DNA of 64,000 nucleotides from Odontocerum albicorne (GCA_949825065.1 OX463859.1:11247606-11311605), one strand, 5' to 3'; shown: positions 46,659-57,879, counted from the stretch's first letter. Translations and numbers: made by a program. Notes: generated by a model from the sequence alone, not told the origin.

Positions 46659-46844
46659 TGCCATGTTTACACGAGCTTAGTACTTGTCATTAGTACAAAG
46701 TTGCTTAGTGACGATAAGCATATTAGTACTAAGATTTACTAATGCTTAGTACTAATATGCTTGTTTACACGTGGATACAAGTGCGAGTGACAAGTGCTAG
46801 TGAGAAGTACTAAGGACAAGTACTAAGCTCGTGTAAACATGGCA
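46659..46844. mobile_element. Harbinger-like palindromic MITE with TTA target duplication
   Basis: A 186-bp element has perfect 30-bp inverted ends starting TGCCATGTTTACACGAGC and is flanked by TTA on both sides (46656-46658 and 46845-46847). The interior holds further short inverted and direct copies of AGTACTAAG and ACAAGTGC-like words. A TTA duplication with such ends fits the PIF/Harbinger superfamily. No coding capacity. Confidence 0.85.
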
Positions 46845-46974
46845 TTACGGTCACACGGATGTACTGCATGGAGCACGTAGAACGAATAAATATAAATTGT
46901 TTTGAAAACGCATAAAAAACAATCAATGTAGTTTCTTTAATAATGTGCCCTACTCCTGTATACTTCTGCATAAG

Positions 46975-47150
46975 TATTTATGCATATAAGACATTCAATT
47001 CAAACTCTTTTTTACATGTGGGGAAAAAAGTTAAAGGTTTATATCCTATATGTAAAAAACGGTTTAAGGTTTATTAAACTTAATCTATTTTTTACATATA
47101 GGACATAAAACTTAAACTCTTTTTTTTGTATATGGTATATAAAAGAGTAA
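46975..47150. repeat. minisatellite of about 32 bp downstream of lipase copy 3 fragment
   Basis: Degenerate units of the ATATAGGACATAAAACTTAA type. Third array of the family seen at 15365 and 28830. Confidence 0.65.
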
Positions 47151-47495
47151 GAAGGCGAAAGTGTGACACAAATTTCAAAAAATATATTAACAATTCAAAT
47201 TCAATTTTATTTCAACGTTTTCAGTTCCACAAATATCAATAGTAATATGATCAACATAGTAATTAACAATTTTGATACAAACAAAACTAAATTTTGATGT
47301 TCCAGCATTATTAGCGAAGTGTCATTAGATATTGAGCGAATGCCTGGAGCTTTTAAACATTATTTGTATAGTAGTTAAACACACATAAAATGAATCTAAT
47401 TGAAATATAACAGTATTCAGCTGGTGTTTTATTTAGCGAACAAACGGCCACTTCTTCGTTCGCTAAGTGATAATATACTTTTTGTAAAACATTTT

Positions 47496-47611
47496 CTAGC
47501 CAAAGATGTTCCTCAAAGAATTTAATTGGAACCCACGACTGTCGGAAGGTTCAGATCCGGCATTCCCAAAACCAAAATGTAAAACACCATTGGTTATCAA
47601 GAAAAAAATAC
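47496..47611 (-). pseudogene. lipase 3' fragment (last 38 codons) between units 2 and 3
   Basis: The minus strand carries the end of lipase exon 5 in an open frame (FFLITNGVLHFGFGNAGS, then EPSDSRGFQLNSL...NIFG and TAG at 47498-47496), followed by a 3'UTR with AATAAA at 47211-47206. At 47612 homology switches abruptly to the post-minisatellite sequence that precedes the 3'UTR of copy 3. The C-terminal extension is the copy 2 version. This is the scar of an unequal exchange between lipase 3' ends. Confidence 0.85.
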
Positions 47612-47947
47612 ATCTTAAAAAGTAATTAAGGTGAAAGTGTGATACAAATGTAAAAATTAAAGATTTACAATTTCAATTTAATTTTTTTTCAACGTTTTCT
47701 GTTCCACAAATATCGATAATAATGTAACCAACAGAGTAATTAACAATTTAAATATAAACAAGACTAAATTTTAATGTACCAGGATTGTAAGTGAAGAATA
47801 TTTAGATAGTGAGCGAATATCTGAAGCATTCGTACCCGAATATGAATCGAGTTGAAATAGAACGGTATTCGGCTGGTGTTTTATTTAGCGAACAAACGAC
47901 CACTGTTTCGTTCGCTAAGTGAAAATATACTTTTTGTAAAACATTTT

Positions 47948-50900
47948 CTAATCAAAGATGATCGGTTTAGATCCGGCATTTCCAATACCAAAAGGGGAAA
48001 CGCCATTGGTTCTCAAGGAGAAAATACCTCTGGCAGTTGTTGGAGTATCATATCCCATGATGGTCTTCTTATTACCACTGCAAGTCCCTTCCAAGAATGT
48101 GTTCCAGTTGTCGCACTTTACTGCAACGAAGGCTGTTGGATTAAATAGGGACTCTACGTAAAGGTATATGGCGCGCATATGAGACTGGGGTATAAATGGA
48201 GCGTTTGGTTGAGCAGAACCGCCATTTGGGTAAAAGTCGACGTCACCTGAAAAGAAATAAAAAAAAATATTTTTTATATACATACCATTCCGCCATTTTC
48301 CTATAAGCAGATTGGATAGAATGCTAAACTCTTCCACGTCCATAAACCCTCTCATATTAAGAGGATTTCTCTGGGTTTCTAGGTTTCTATCTCTCAAAAT
48401 ATCATTTATTTGATCCAATCATACTTTCCTTTAACTTCCTTTACCTAGTTTTCTACTCATATTAGTACTAAATATTTGTTTTCTTCTTCTTTTTTATTCA
48501 TTCGTTCTTCATGTCCAAATCATCTCATAGTGCACTTATACTGAATTGTAAAAATTAAAAGTTTTAAGAACTTTCGATCTTTTCTCCCCTGAAATTAAAC
48601 ATGTTGTGACGATGGTCGTTATCAATGTAGCGTGTGTCCTATTAGAACGTGCTGATGATTTTGATATCGACATCGCTATCTTCGTTTTAGTCGATCTGCG
48701 TTACTTCTCGTTCAGAGTCATCAATATAGCGGATTGCTTATCTCTATAAGTCATGATGATCTTGATTTGTATTCAATGAATATAGACTCAGGAATGCGGA
48801 TATAAAACGATAAGTGGACAGCGGGTAAAATAAATAACAAGTCTTGACAGTTGAATGAATGACAATAATAATAATATGTTTATTTCTCGGCGTCCGAGTA
48901 ATTTATACCAATGAGTGAATACATTCGCGATACATATCTGCCTTGCTCTAGCGCATGAACTGGCGGTAGGTTAATTATTTATATTTGGAGATGGCTAGCC
49001 AATTCGCAGACGTTGTAAATAGTAAATATTGTTGTTGTTCATAGTGTGTGACAATCATTGAATTCTTCATCGGTCATTGCCCCTGTATGTTTACTATCTG
49101 ACAATAATTAATTTAATTTAATTGTGTTTAACAATTCACTTATTCATTTTGACAATTATTTATTTATTAATTTATTTAGGTAGGTATTCCTACAATGTTA
49201 AGCTGGCTCAGCTATGAGAAGGGGTAAAAAGAAACTAAGGACGCCGTAAGCTAACATGCATATGAAAGAGACATCTTGCCCTTGACTGACAATTTTGATT
49301 TTTTTTTGAGAGGCAGGCATTAATGAAATGATTTAAAATCGCTGGGTTAAAGCATGTGGGAACATGACTTCAAAAAATAATAATACTACCAAGAGGCTTG
49401 ATGATTCCGGCGACTCCCGCATCAGTATGCATAACATCTACGAATTCAGCGTCGCCTGGCGACAGAGACGAATTCGCATCAGCAACAAAGAAGCATGGTC
49501 CAGCTGGGTCCAGTCCACTGATCCTCGCGATCCTCTTGCCTGTGAGCTGGATGAAGGTCTGACCAGCGAACCCTGAGATGTGGGATCCATAACTGAATCC
49601 AATTAGGTGAATATTGCTTACACCATCTAGAATATTTTCAAATTAAGTTTTAGAAGAATAAAAACTTACAATTTAACGGCGTTTTCGTAAAGAGGTACAA
49701 GTCATCGATTACTTATTTGTCAGTTTGAAGTTTTGCAACACTTGTATTCCTGAAATACAGACCTCAGGTAAATTTTAAAAGTAAACTTTGAATACATAAA
49801 TAATTTATGTATTCAAAGTTTACCTTTAAAATTTACCTGAGGTCTGTATTTCAGGAATACAAGTGTTGCTAAACTTCAAACTCACAAATAAGTAATTGAT
49901 GACTTGTACCTCTTTACCAAAACGCCATTGAATTGGTTTGTGAGTAACACGAATGGAGAAAACTCTCGTATACCGATTGATCATCGTCGCCCAAACAGTG
50001 ATCCATAGAAGTTTTGCAGCATACATTGAAAGAACAAAACAAGCCCTGGATCCATGACATCACTTACTTGGTCACCAGCCAGCAATATCGATGTTAAATC
50101 CGCGAACAGTTTCATGAAGATCTCGCAAGAACAGTCCATTTCTCCGATTGGATTGTCCTCATAAAAAATATGGCACCAGTTAACCAACTAATTGCTATGG
50201 CCTACTTAGAGAGCCCTGAATACACTACGAGTGTAAATATGTCAAGAGAAAACAATGTGACTGCACTTTGATATGGAAATAATCCAGCACAGAATAGCTT
50301 AATAATATTTTTCATCGTAATTAAAAAGTATAATCTCTCGCAAGATCAATAATCTAGGTTCTGTGATGAGCATAACGGAGGAAAACATAGAATAGAAGAA
50401 TCGTATTAACCGGGCCACGGAGTTCCCCGTTTGATATTTAAATATCAAATTGGCATTACTTACTTTTGTCAAGGATAGCGAGCTGTTTTCCAAGTGCTTC
50501 TCCAATAAATTGTGCATTAGTAGACGACGTCACAAAGAAGAAACCGAGGAGACTGCTGGCATCTACAAATAGTACATTAAAGCCTCCTTTCTTGATCAAA
50601 GCACTGGTGATCGATTGTACGCTTAAGGAATAAGTGTTTTCTGCGAAGCCGTGGATGTAGATGACTACGGGGAGATTGATGTCGAACAGGGGTGAAGAAA
50701 GAATGTCGTTGGCTCCGTTGGTGAGGCTGAACCTTTCCTGGAAATAAAAAATAGTTTTATTTAATAGTGTGATTTTTTCCTTATCATATAAAAAAACACA
50801 TAACTTTTATTTGATGTAATTGGTTTAAATTCAAATAATATGTAAACTAAGTAAAAAAATAAATAAGACCTTTACCATTCTAGATGCTGTGCGTACTTCT

Positions 50901-52212
50901 ATAGCCACGCGGGAGGTATCTGGAGGATATGTTGACTTCATTTGTGTATAACTCACGCCCAAAAGTATCTTTATGGCTGTGCCTGTAATAACAAGTAAAA
51001 CAAAGTATGAATTGACGGACTTCTGTCATCTGGCTAACACATAAAATAACCATTTGCACTTGGTCCAGAAAAGTCCCTCCGTGTCTTCTTCAACTCCTAG
51101 TCTCCCAAGTATTGCTTCATGTTATATATTACAAAAGCCCCTGTACCAATCAGCCAAGTGGCCTTCTCCCGTGCTGTTGGGTTCGCCAAATGATCTTTGT
51201 TTACCGTGTCAACTACAATTTGGTACATACCATGGCCTGTCCATGGCAAACTTCGATCACGAAAGCTGTCTTCTAAATTTTCCAGTTTCTCATTTTATTT
51301 TCAGTGTTCTTCCTGCTGTGGTGTGTCTCGGACCAAGTTATTTTCATTAAAGTCGATCTTTGAGATCACTTTCATCCCTGATCACTTAATTCCGTATTCT
51401 CTGATACATTGTCCCCCGTGTATTCTTCTAAGTGTGTGCATATATGCAGCATGTATCCGGCTCATTTCAGTATTTACATATGTACACGTTTTACTTCTAT
51501 ACATTAAAATTGATACTAAATACTGTTGTAGACATCACCTTAGCCTTTTATGCTCTTCGGTTCGATCCTATATGTTTGAGTGCCACATTGACTATGTTTC
51601 CTATATCAACGTGATGATGTTGTTTTTACTTAAATATCTCAAAACAGTTAAAATATTACCATACTTGAATATTGTAAACAAATAACGATCATCGAAGTTA
51701 CTGCAGCATTTACTAATTTATCTATTACAAATTTGGTCCATTCTATAAGAATATTACTTTAAACACCTACTGTTTTGTCCTTCTAGTTCACAACCAGTCA
51801 CCTTGGTAAGATGCATGTCTACCAACCTAAAGGTTGCGGGTTTTATTGCCCTTAGGTACCTATTATTTAAAAAGAGTTAAATGAAGTAACTGGAATAATG
51901 TGAATTTATAATTGACGTTTTAATTAGACTAAAGAATAGCATTCTGCTATAGTTTGAGAATGTAGGACGAACACATTATGAAAGATTTAGAAATCAAACA
52001 CTCAGTGCAAATATGAGAAGAAAGCTTTGAGATTTTGGTAGATATGAAATGACGATAACGCCCATTGGTGATAACTTACAGTCGGTGAAGAGTGTTTGGC
52101 TTAAGTCAGAATACAACCCATTATAATCCACATTGAACCCATCAAGGAGATTCTCCTGGGCGTGTGCATCCCTGACCGAGAATATGAAGACAAGCAGGAG
52201 AATCAACTTCAT
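47948..52212 (-). CDS. secreted neutral lipase (pancreatic-lipase family), copy 3, intact
   Basis: Five exons on the minus strand: 52212-52080, 50982-50876, 50737-50464, 49626-49390 and 48246-47948, with phases 1, 0, 1, 1, give 349 aa without stop. It has a signal peptide (MKLILLLVFIFSVRDAHA), oxyanion strand VVIYIHGFAE, nucleophile elbow GFSYG (Ser183; copies 1 and 2 have GHSLG), acid ISGLDPAGP (Asp211), and base QSHMR (His273). GxSxG is kept, but His-to-Phe and Leu-to-Tyr beside the Ser are unusual for the family and may change substrate preference or activity. The usual AATAAA in the 3'UTR is mutated here (about 47683). Intron 2 is only 138 bp; intron 3 holds a long hairpin and intron 4 a solo LTR. 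The C-terminus is GSKPIIFD. Confidence 0.9.
48605..49194. mobile_element. solo LTR, 590 bp, in intron 4 of lipase copy 3
   Basis: The block starts TGTGACGATGG and ends TATTCCTACA (TG...CA) and is flanked by ATGT on both sides (48601-48604 and 49195-49198). Sister unit 1 has the continuous site (AAATTAAACGTGCTACACTG at 16692). A TATA-like TATAAAACG lies at about 48802. The features fit a solo LTR of a Gypsy- or BEL-type retrotransposon left by recombination. Orientation is not certain. Confidence 0.72.
49669..49935. repeat. 132-bp-arm inverted repeat with 3-nt loop, intron 3 of lipase copy 3
   Basis: Arms 49669-49800 and 49804-49935 are equal in length and align without gaps, with 7 mismatches in 132. 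The loop is TAA. The outer right arm matches intron sequence of unit 1 (17335-17385: TAATTGATGACTTGTACCTC), while the left arm is extra. The transcribed intron would fold into a long hairpin RNA. Confidence 0.93.
51040..51620 (-). mobile_element. RTE-like LINE relic in intron 1 of lipase copy 3
   Basis: Sister of 20080-20650 and 32905-33270. Confidence 0.5.
51797..51850 (+). repeat. tRNA-like SINE head in intron 1 of lipase copy 3
   Basis: CACCTTGGTAAGATGCATG then CTAAAGGTTGCGGGTTTTAT, a weak tRNA-like head as at 20812. Confidence 0.35.
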
Positions 52213-52439
52213 CTCTGAAAACATAAAAAAATTCAGTGCAAATTCTTCTTTTTATCAACTTCTAACATCTTCTAGTTAGACTAGATCAGTCCTTCTCAAA
52301 CTTTCTGCGTTTATGTACTAGTTATTTTATTCCAATAAATCGTTGACCAGTTTGTTTATGACATTCATGCGTGTACGTGTACATACGATCACAATATTTG
52401 TTTGTCAGTATAGGAACACAGGATAGAACGCCAGATGTT

Positions 52440-52870
52440 CTAAATTTCGAAACACATTCTTCGCCTCTTCTACACCCGTACACCTCGTCATAATACTCCT
52501 ACGATTAGTTTGATTTTTTTACGTTTCCATCTTTCTAAATATAATTTACTTTATCCAATCATATTTTCTTTGATTATCTCAACCCCGCAGTTTCTATTAA
52601 TTTTCTTATTGTGTTTTTTGTTTGTCTGTTTTCATGAATTCCTTCTACATGCCCAAACCATATTATAGTCCTCTTCCTTATTTTCCTCAACACAACACCC
52701 TTAGGTGCACATTTGTATCTAATCACTTCATTTCATAATCTGTCAAGCATTGTAATCACATTAACTCTTCTGTAGCATTTATACAGCTCCTTGCAGTCTT
52801 TTCCACGTCCACGGCTTACTCCCATTCATTAAAGTTGGTACTCAAACACTGTTGTGGACTTTATCCTAGA
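52440..52870 (-). mobile_element. RTE-like LINE relic upstream of lipase copy 3
   Basis: Sister of 21440-21840 and 35100-35560. It ends where the piggyBac insertion begins. Confidence 0.5.
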
Positions 52871-54075
52871 AGCATTATTATTACGATAGTACCCTTTATC
52901 AGGCTATGGTAACATTTTTCTCACATAAAAATTCAATGTTTTTCAAGGCCGTGATTTATATATTTCCACATATGTCAATTGCTTAGAAACTTCAATGTAT
53001 TGTTTATGGTTATAAACTGGCAACACTTGATTTGAAGGTTGGTTGTCGGAATGACACTCCTTTAATTTTGACACATCGGTTTTGTTGCATTTTTGTAAGT
53101 GGTGAGCGTTATTTTGAAAAAAAATGTTGATAATGTCGCGAAAAAGCAAGGTAAGTCCAGACATTTTTTTTTAATTTTGAATTTTTCTTTTACATTATCC
53201 ATTTAGTTTAAGTTTTAATTGTAAATATTTACGAAATAAGTTTTTAAAAGACGTGGGAAATATTTGCCCATTGCCCAGTTAGGAACAAAATGGTCGGTAT
53301 TTGATATTTATAAAATTCACAATTTCTGTTTATTTAGTCCATTTTGCGTGTACATGAAGTCTAAACCTGATAAATATGGCATCAACATTTGGGTTGCTGC
53401 TGACTCTGCGACGGAGAACATAACAATTTTACTAGTTTATTCTGGTATGATAAATAATCGCAGAGATAAATCAAGGTCACCGAGTAGTTATGGAAATTGT
53501 TCAACTGCAGTATGGCACTAACAGGGGGATAACCATATATATTTTTTTTACCTCCATCTAATTAGCCGATGATTTTTTGTAACAAGGTTTAACTCGAACT
53601 GGCACGCTTCAAAAAAATAAAAAAGAATAACCCCACTTGAATTTTTACCGTCTACAGAGAAAACAATCCATAGTAGTATGTTTGGTTTTGCTGAAAATGA
53701 AATACTTGTTTCGTATGTACCAAAAAAAATTAAGGAGTATTATTACTATCCCCTCAATTCAATGATGCAGAAATTGATAATTCAGAAAAACAAAAGCCAC
53801 TAATTATAAATCATTATAATAATACGAAAATTGGAGTAGATACGGGAGACCAAATGACTAGAGCTCCAATTGGAGTAGATACGGGAGATCAAATAACTAT
53901 TGCTCAAGGTCAACGAGAAGATGGCCTTTCTGTCGTTTTATGGAAATCAAAGATATGGCTGCATTGAATGCATACCTCTTATGAATAGATAAATATTCAG
54001 AGTGGAAACAAAATAATAAATGCCGCCGAAAATATTTCATAAGAGAGTTAAGTTTGGAATTGGCAAAGGCCAATA

Positions 54076-56177
54076 CGGAGAGATGCCATAGGAGGAGAGA
54101 CGCCATACTCCTTAGATTTCGAGAAGTGTGGACGAGATGACTATTCTTTTAATACAGTTTAGTAGCAGCTCAGTAACATCGACTAACAAGTTAGTACTTG
54201 TTCGACTGTGATAACGGACGTTGAATTTACAGAGCGATATCGTTTTTTTTGTGCTAAAAATTGTGTCGAAATTTTATCCTAGTGACAAAGTTGTATCGAT
54301 TGTAAGCTTCGAACAAACGCAACAAACCAAGTGAGTATTTATTTTACTTAATATGGATTATTTATAATACAATATAAAATATTTTTGCACAATAATGATT
54401 TTGCTGACTTAATTTTCACCCACAAAATTAGGAAAGATACCAAGTAATGTGTATTGTTTTTTGCATTATATGACGTAGTTTTTTTTAATAATTAAGGATG
54501 CCAAGAAAATATATTCGTAAGTATACTGCACTTGGAGGACAGTGGACAGAAGAAAATTTAAAATTAGCCATAGAAAATATTCAAAAAGGCAAACTTAAAA
54601 AAAAGCTACCAATGGCTAACATATTTTCTTGAAAGGAATCCTAATATTGCCACAAGACAAGCTGAAGGCCTCTCAGTCGCGAGAGCTCAAGGTATAAATA
54701 TAAATAAAGTGAGTAATTGTTTCAAGTTGTCAGAAGAAGAAATGATAGCTAATTAACTTGTTAAATAAACCTGCAAACATATACAATGTTGATGAAAGTG
54801 AAATACAGTTGATAAATAAACCAGGAAAAGTATTGACTACAAAAGGAGCCAAGAACGTCCACGTAATTACTCCACGTGAAAAGGGAGAAACTATGATATT
54901 TCCTGCAGAGGGTCGATTTTTACCACCTGTATTGATAATGAAAGGTGTCAATATGAAACCTGAATTTTCTGATGGTCTTCCAAACGGTTCCGAGGTATAT
55001 ATGAGTAAAAAGTCCTCTTATATTGACACTGATCTGTTCATGAGATGGTTTAAAACACATTTCATACCTCGAAAGCCCAAGGAAGGGGATACAGTGCTGA
55101 TATTAGATGGCCATTCCTCTCACTGTAAATCCATAGATCTTCTCGACCTTGCACATGAAAACGATGTAATCATTACATGTTTACCAAGTCATACTACCCA
55201 GGCATAACATCCACTTGATCGAAGTATTTGTAAGCCTCTGAAGACGTACTATTCACAAGAGGCTGATTCCTGGATGGAAAGAAACAAAGATAGAACCATC
55301 AGAAGTTGGAACTTTTGTAGGAAACGCCTGGGGAAAAGCAGCAACTGTGGGAAATCCAGCATCGAGCTTTAAAGCTTGCGGAATTTTTCCCTTCAATCCT
55401 AATACTCGTATAATCCCTGATCACTTTTTTTTCATATCTGATTTGACCACAAATATACAATGCATTGTGACCAATATCATCTCCTTCTAAATAATTACCG
55501 CCACAACCTGGATCTTCAGTCCCGTCTACAGATAAAACAACTTCCTCAAATATTGTTGAGGTGGCGCGTACGATTCCGACACTGTCAATTTCTACTGTGA
55601 AGCGCAAACAAGTTGGTTCAGTATTAACATCACCGGAACATTTGCAGCACAAAAAACTTTGAACCCTGATCTGATACAAAGAACAGCTAGAAAACGCAAC
55701 ATGGAGTCAACATCATCGCCATCACGCCAGAAACGAATTCCAGTTGAAGATGACAACATTGAATGTATCGAATGCTGGGAGAATTATTTTGTTACAAAAA
55801 AAAACAGCTGGCTGGATAAAATGTTGGGTATGTTTAAAGTGGCTCCACGAATCATGTACAATGTATGCCCCACCCCACCTCACATTGCAACAACTGTGGA
55901 AGGGAACCAATAAGACAGAAGAATCTAAAGAAGAAAAATTAAACATATGGCATCTATCCTTCATACTCGTACTATGGCATCTCTCCCACACAGTGAAGGA
56001 GAGACGCCACTTTAACTAGTTTTTGTTTTTTAATATTTTAAAATTGTGTTTAAGAATTTTTAATTATATCTTTATATAGTATGTTAATTACATTTTTAAA
56101 TAATAAAATTTTTTTTGAAACCCATTCACAAACCTGATTTTTATAGACATTCAAACAAAAAGAATGGCATCTCTCCG
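54076..56177 (+). mobile_element. pogo/Tigger-like transposon with perfect ends, inside piggyBac
   Basis: This element of about 2.1 kb starts CGGAGAGATGCCAT and ends with its exact inverse, ATGGCATCTCTCCG, flanked by TA on both sides (54074-54075 and 56178-56179). Additional internal copies of GGAGAGACGCCA occur near both ends. TA target duplication and a CENP-B-type DDE transposase identify a pogo-class Tc1/mariner element. Confidence 0.9.
54498..56010 (+). pseudogene. pogo/Tigger-like DDE transposase, broken
   Basis: The ORF starts MPRKYIRKYTALGGQW, a CENP-B-like N-terminus, then breaks. The longest intact part, 54758-55207 (149 codons), has PANIYNVDES (first catalytic Asp), VLTTKGAKNVHVITPREKGE, LPPVLIMKG, MRWFKTHFIP, VLILDGHSSH (second Asp) and LPSHTTQA. 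The QPLD block, containing the third acidic position, follows a TAA (AHPLDRSICKPLK). Near the 3' end, two frames carry a Cys/His cluster (IECIECWE, then WIKCWVCLKWLHESC), a PHD-like zinc finger known from jerky/Tigger-type proteins. The gene is dead through several stops and shifts. Confidence 0.85.
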
Positions 56178-56689
56178 TAGTTTACCCTATCCTAAAAAGG
56201 AAAAATAGCAATATCAAATATCACAAGCAACAAGATGCTTTCAATACAGTTTTAACACATTGTGGCGAGTCAAAACCCGAAACATCAGTAAATACTACTT
56301 TGTTGGCACCCCGTGAGGTCCTCAAAAGAGGAAGTTGTGGGTTTTGTTAAAAAAATTGGAGAAAAAAAATCAGGTTATTCTGCAATATTTGTCAAACACC
56401 TGTGTGTTTAGTACAAAGAATAGAAACAAAAGTTATTTCGTGCACCAATTGCGATAACTTTCTCCACAGGGTTAAACTTTGATTATATGTTCGTCCTATT
56501 TTCCTATACTTATTATATATTATTCGACGTTTTAATACATAACAAAATGGTTTTTATAGCTAATAACAAAAAAAAACCTGGCAGATTTTGCATAATTTTA
56601 ATTTAAAACATACATTTTTTACTGTACACTTAGAGTCCAGCAAAGTGGCTGGCGGGATTTTTTAGCACAGTAAGGGAAGTGTTAATCTG

Positions 56690-56950
56690 CATGGAACTCC
56701 TCCCTATTTTGAGAGATTCTATTTTATTTTTTGTCTTACAATATTTGAATTAGATTTCCATATAAATTGCAACAGGGTGAAGAGATTATGTAAAATGAAA
56801 AATGTTTGTAGTTGAAAAACTTGAGGCAAGTGAGAAATCAGGAGGCACATCAGTAAGAAAACAACCGAGGAGAGTTTAAGCGCGCCCTGATACAAGGAAA
56901 TAATTAGAAAGTATTAAACATTTACATCTTTGTGTTAGAGCAATGGCTAA
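56690..56950. other. unit 3 backbone after the piggyBac, no gene seen
   Basis: Homologous to 36450-36720 and 22520-22780, starting at CTGCATGGAACTCCTCCCT. Confidence 0.6.
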
Positions 56951-56956
56951 CGTTTT

Positions 56957-57184
56957 TTAAATATGTATTTTGAGGAAGTTGATTTTCTCGCCAGGAGGAC
57001 TCGCCATCATCACAACGAAAGTAATAAATAGTATACGAGTACATAAGACGAGAGGAGAATTATACAAACTGGCACCGAGTGTCAGTTTATGGCAAAAATA
57101 AAATAAATAATTAATATTACAAATAAAATAAAATGTGCAAAAATACTCACTGGCTGTGTTATTATTCTGTCGAGAAATATGCAA
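56957..57184 (-). other. conserved open frame, 75 codons, unit 3
   Basis: MHISRQNNNTASEYFCTFYF... then FITFVVMMASPPGEK. Third member of the frame seen at 22785-23010 and 36725-36955. Confidence 0.3.
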
Positions 57185-57299
57185 AGATTTGGATACTTTT
57201 ATCCAAATATATACTCAGGCGAAGAATAAAACGAATGAAAATTAAAATAGGTGGCATTGGCGTACACAATCAGTTCTTAGATGCATAAGTTTCCAGCCT

Positions 57300-57404
57300 A
57301 AATATGTAGCTGTGTGTATGGACAGATACTAAGTAAATATGTAGCTGTGTGTATGGACAGATACTAAGTAAATATGTAGCTGTGTGTATGGACATATACT
57401 AAGT
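57300..57404. repeat. 35-bp tandem repeat, three units
   Basis: Units start at 57300, 57335 and 57370 with AAATATGTAGCTGTGTGTAT. Single copy in units 0, 1 and 2. Confidence 0.93.
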
Positions 57405-57639
57405 AATATGTTATGTAAAAAAACTCTATGATTTTACCAATACTTGCGATTCTTCCTCGACCTTTTTAAACTACTAAAGTCCAAAAGTTACCAATCTTAA
57501 CAAGTTAGAGCGTGTATGGATAGATCATTGCTGGGCTTGTTTGTTGAGGATCCTCGCGCTATTTCAACGTCAATTCATTTGGAAAGCGAAGCTGTGCCGT
57601 ATGTTTTTGTGAGTGAACCGTTGCAAACCAGCAAACTCA

Positions 57640-57870
57640 CCAGCCACATAGTTGTACTGGATCCGATGACACACCGAAGTGAGACGATTGGAGCACACCG
57701 GCGTGATTCTTATCATTTTCTGAAAGAATCGTTATTACTGAAGTCATAGGTATTCTAATATCCCCGATTAGTAGGCGGAAAAAATACCCATGTCATTCGA
57801 GGGAAGCAACACAGCGCGGAGTGAGAATCGGCGAACTTTCGCGAAGAAATTCAGTGCGTTACCGCATGTT
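57640..57870 (-). repeat. tRNA-headed SINE, unit 3, first copy
   Basis: This copy contains ATCCGATGACACACCGAAGT and the TTCGAGGGAAGCAACACAGC block. It is a diverged copy of the family at 37560 and 61470, at a different place in the unit backbone. Confidence 0.55.
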
Positions 57871-57879
57871 CATTAACCT

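Larger units (their letters stand above)
52892..56676 (+). mobile_element. piggyBac-like transposon relic, interrupted by a pogo element
   Basis: The piggyBac transposase is readable on the plus strand before and after the pogo insertion: CVYMKSKPDKYGINIWVAAD (first catalytic Asp region), IYIFFTSI (the DNFFTS block, whose Asp is now Tyr), KIGVDTGDQMTRAP (GVDxxDQM block, tandemly duplicated by 39 bp), MAALNAYLL, then, after 56179, a Cys-rich C-terminus (RGSCGFC, LFCNICQTPVCL, SCTNCD). Stops are frequent. Both ends begin CCCTT read inward, but a TTAA duplication is not clear, and the unit backbone corresponding to 21870-22530 in unit 1 is missing here, so the insertion came with a deletion. Element ends are approximate. 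Confidence 0.78.

Noticed and set aside
55299..55679. 126-codon minus-strand frame
   Set aside because: It lies antisense inside the pogo transposase region.
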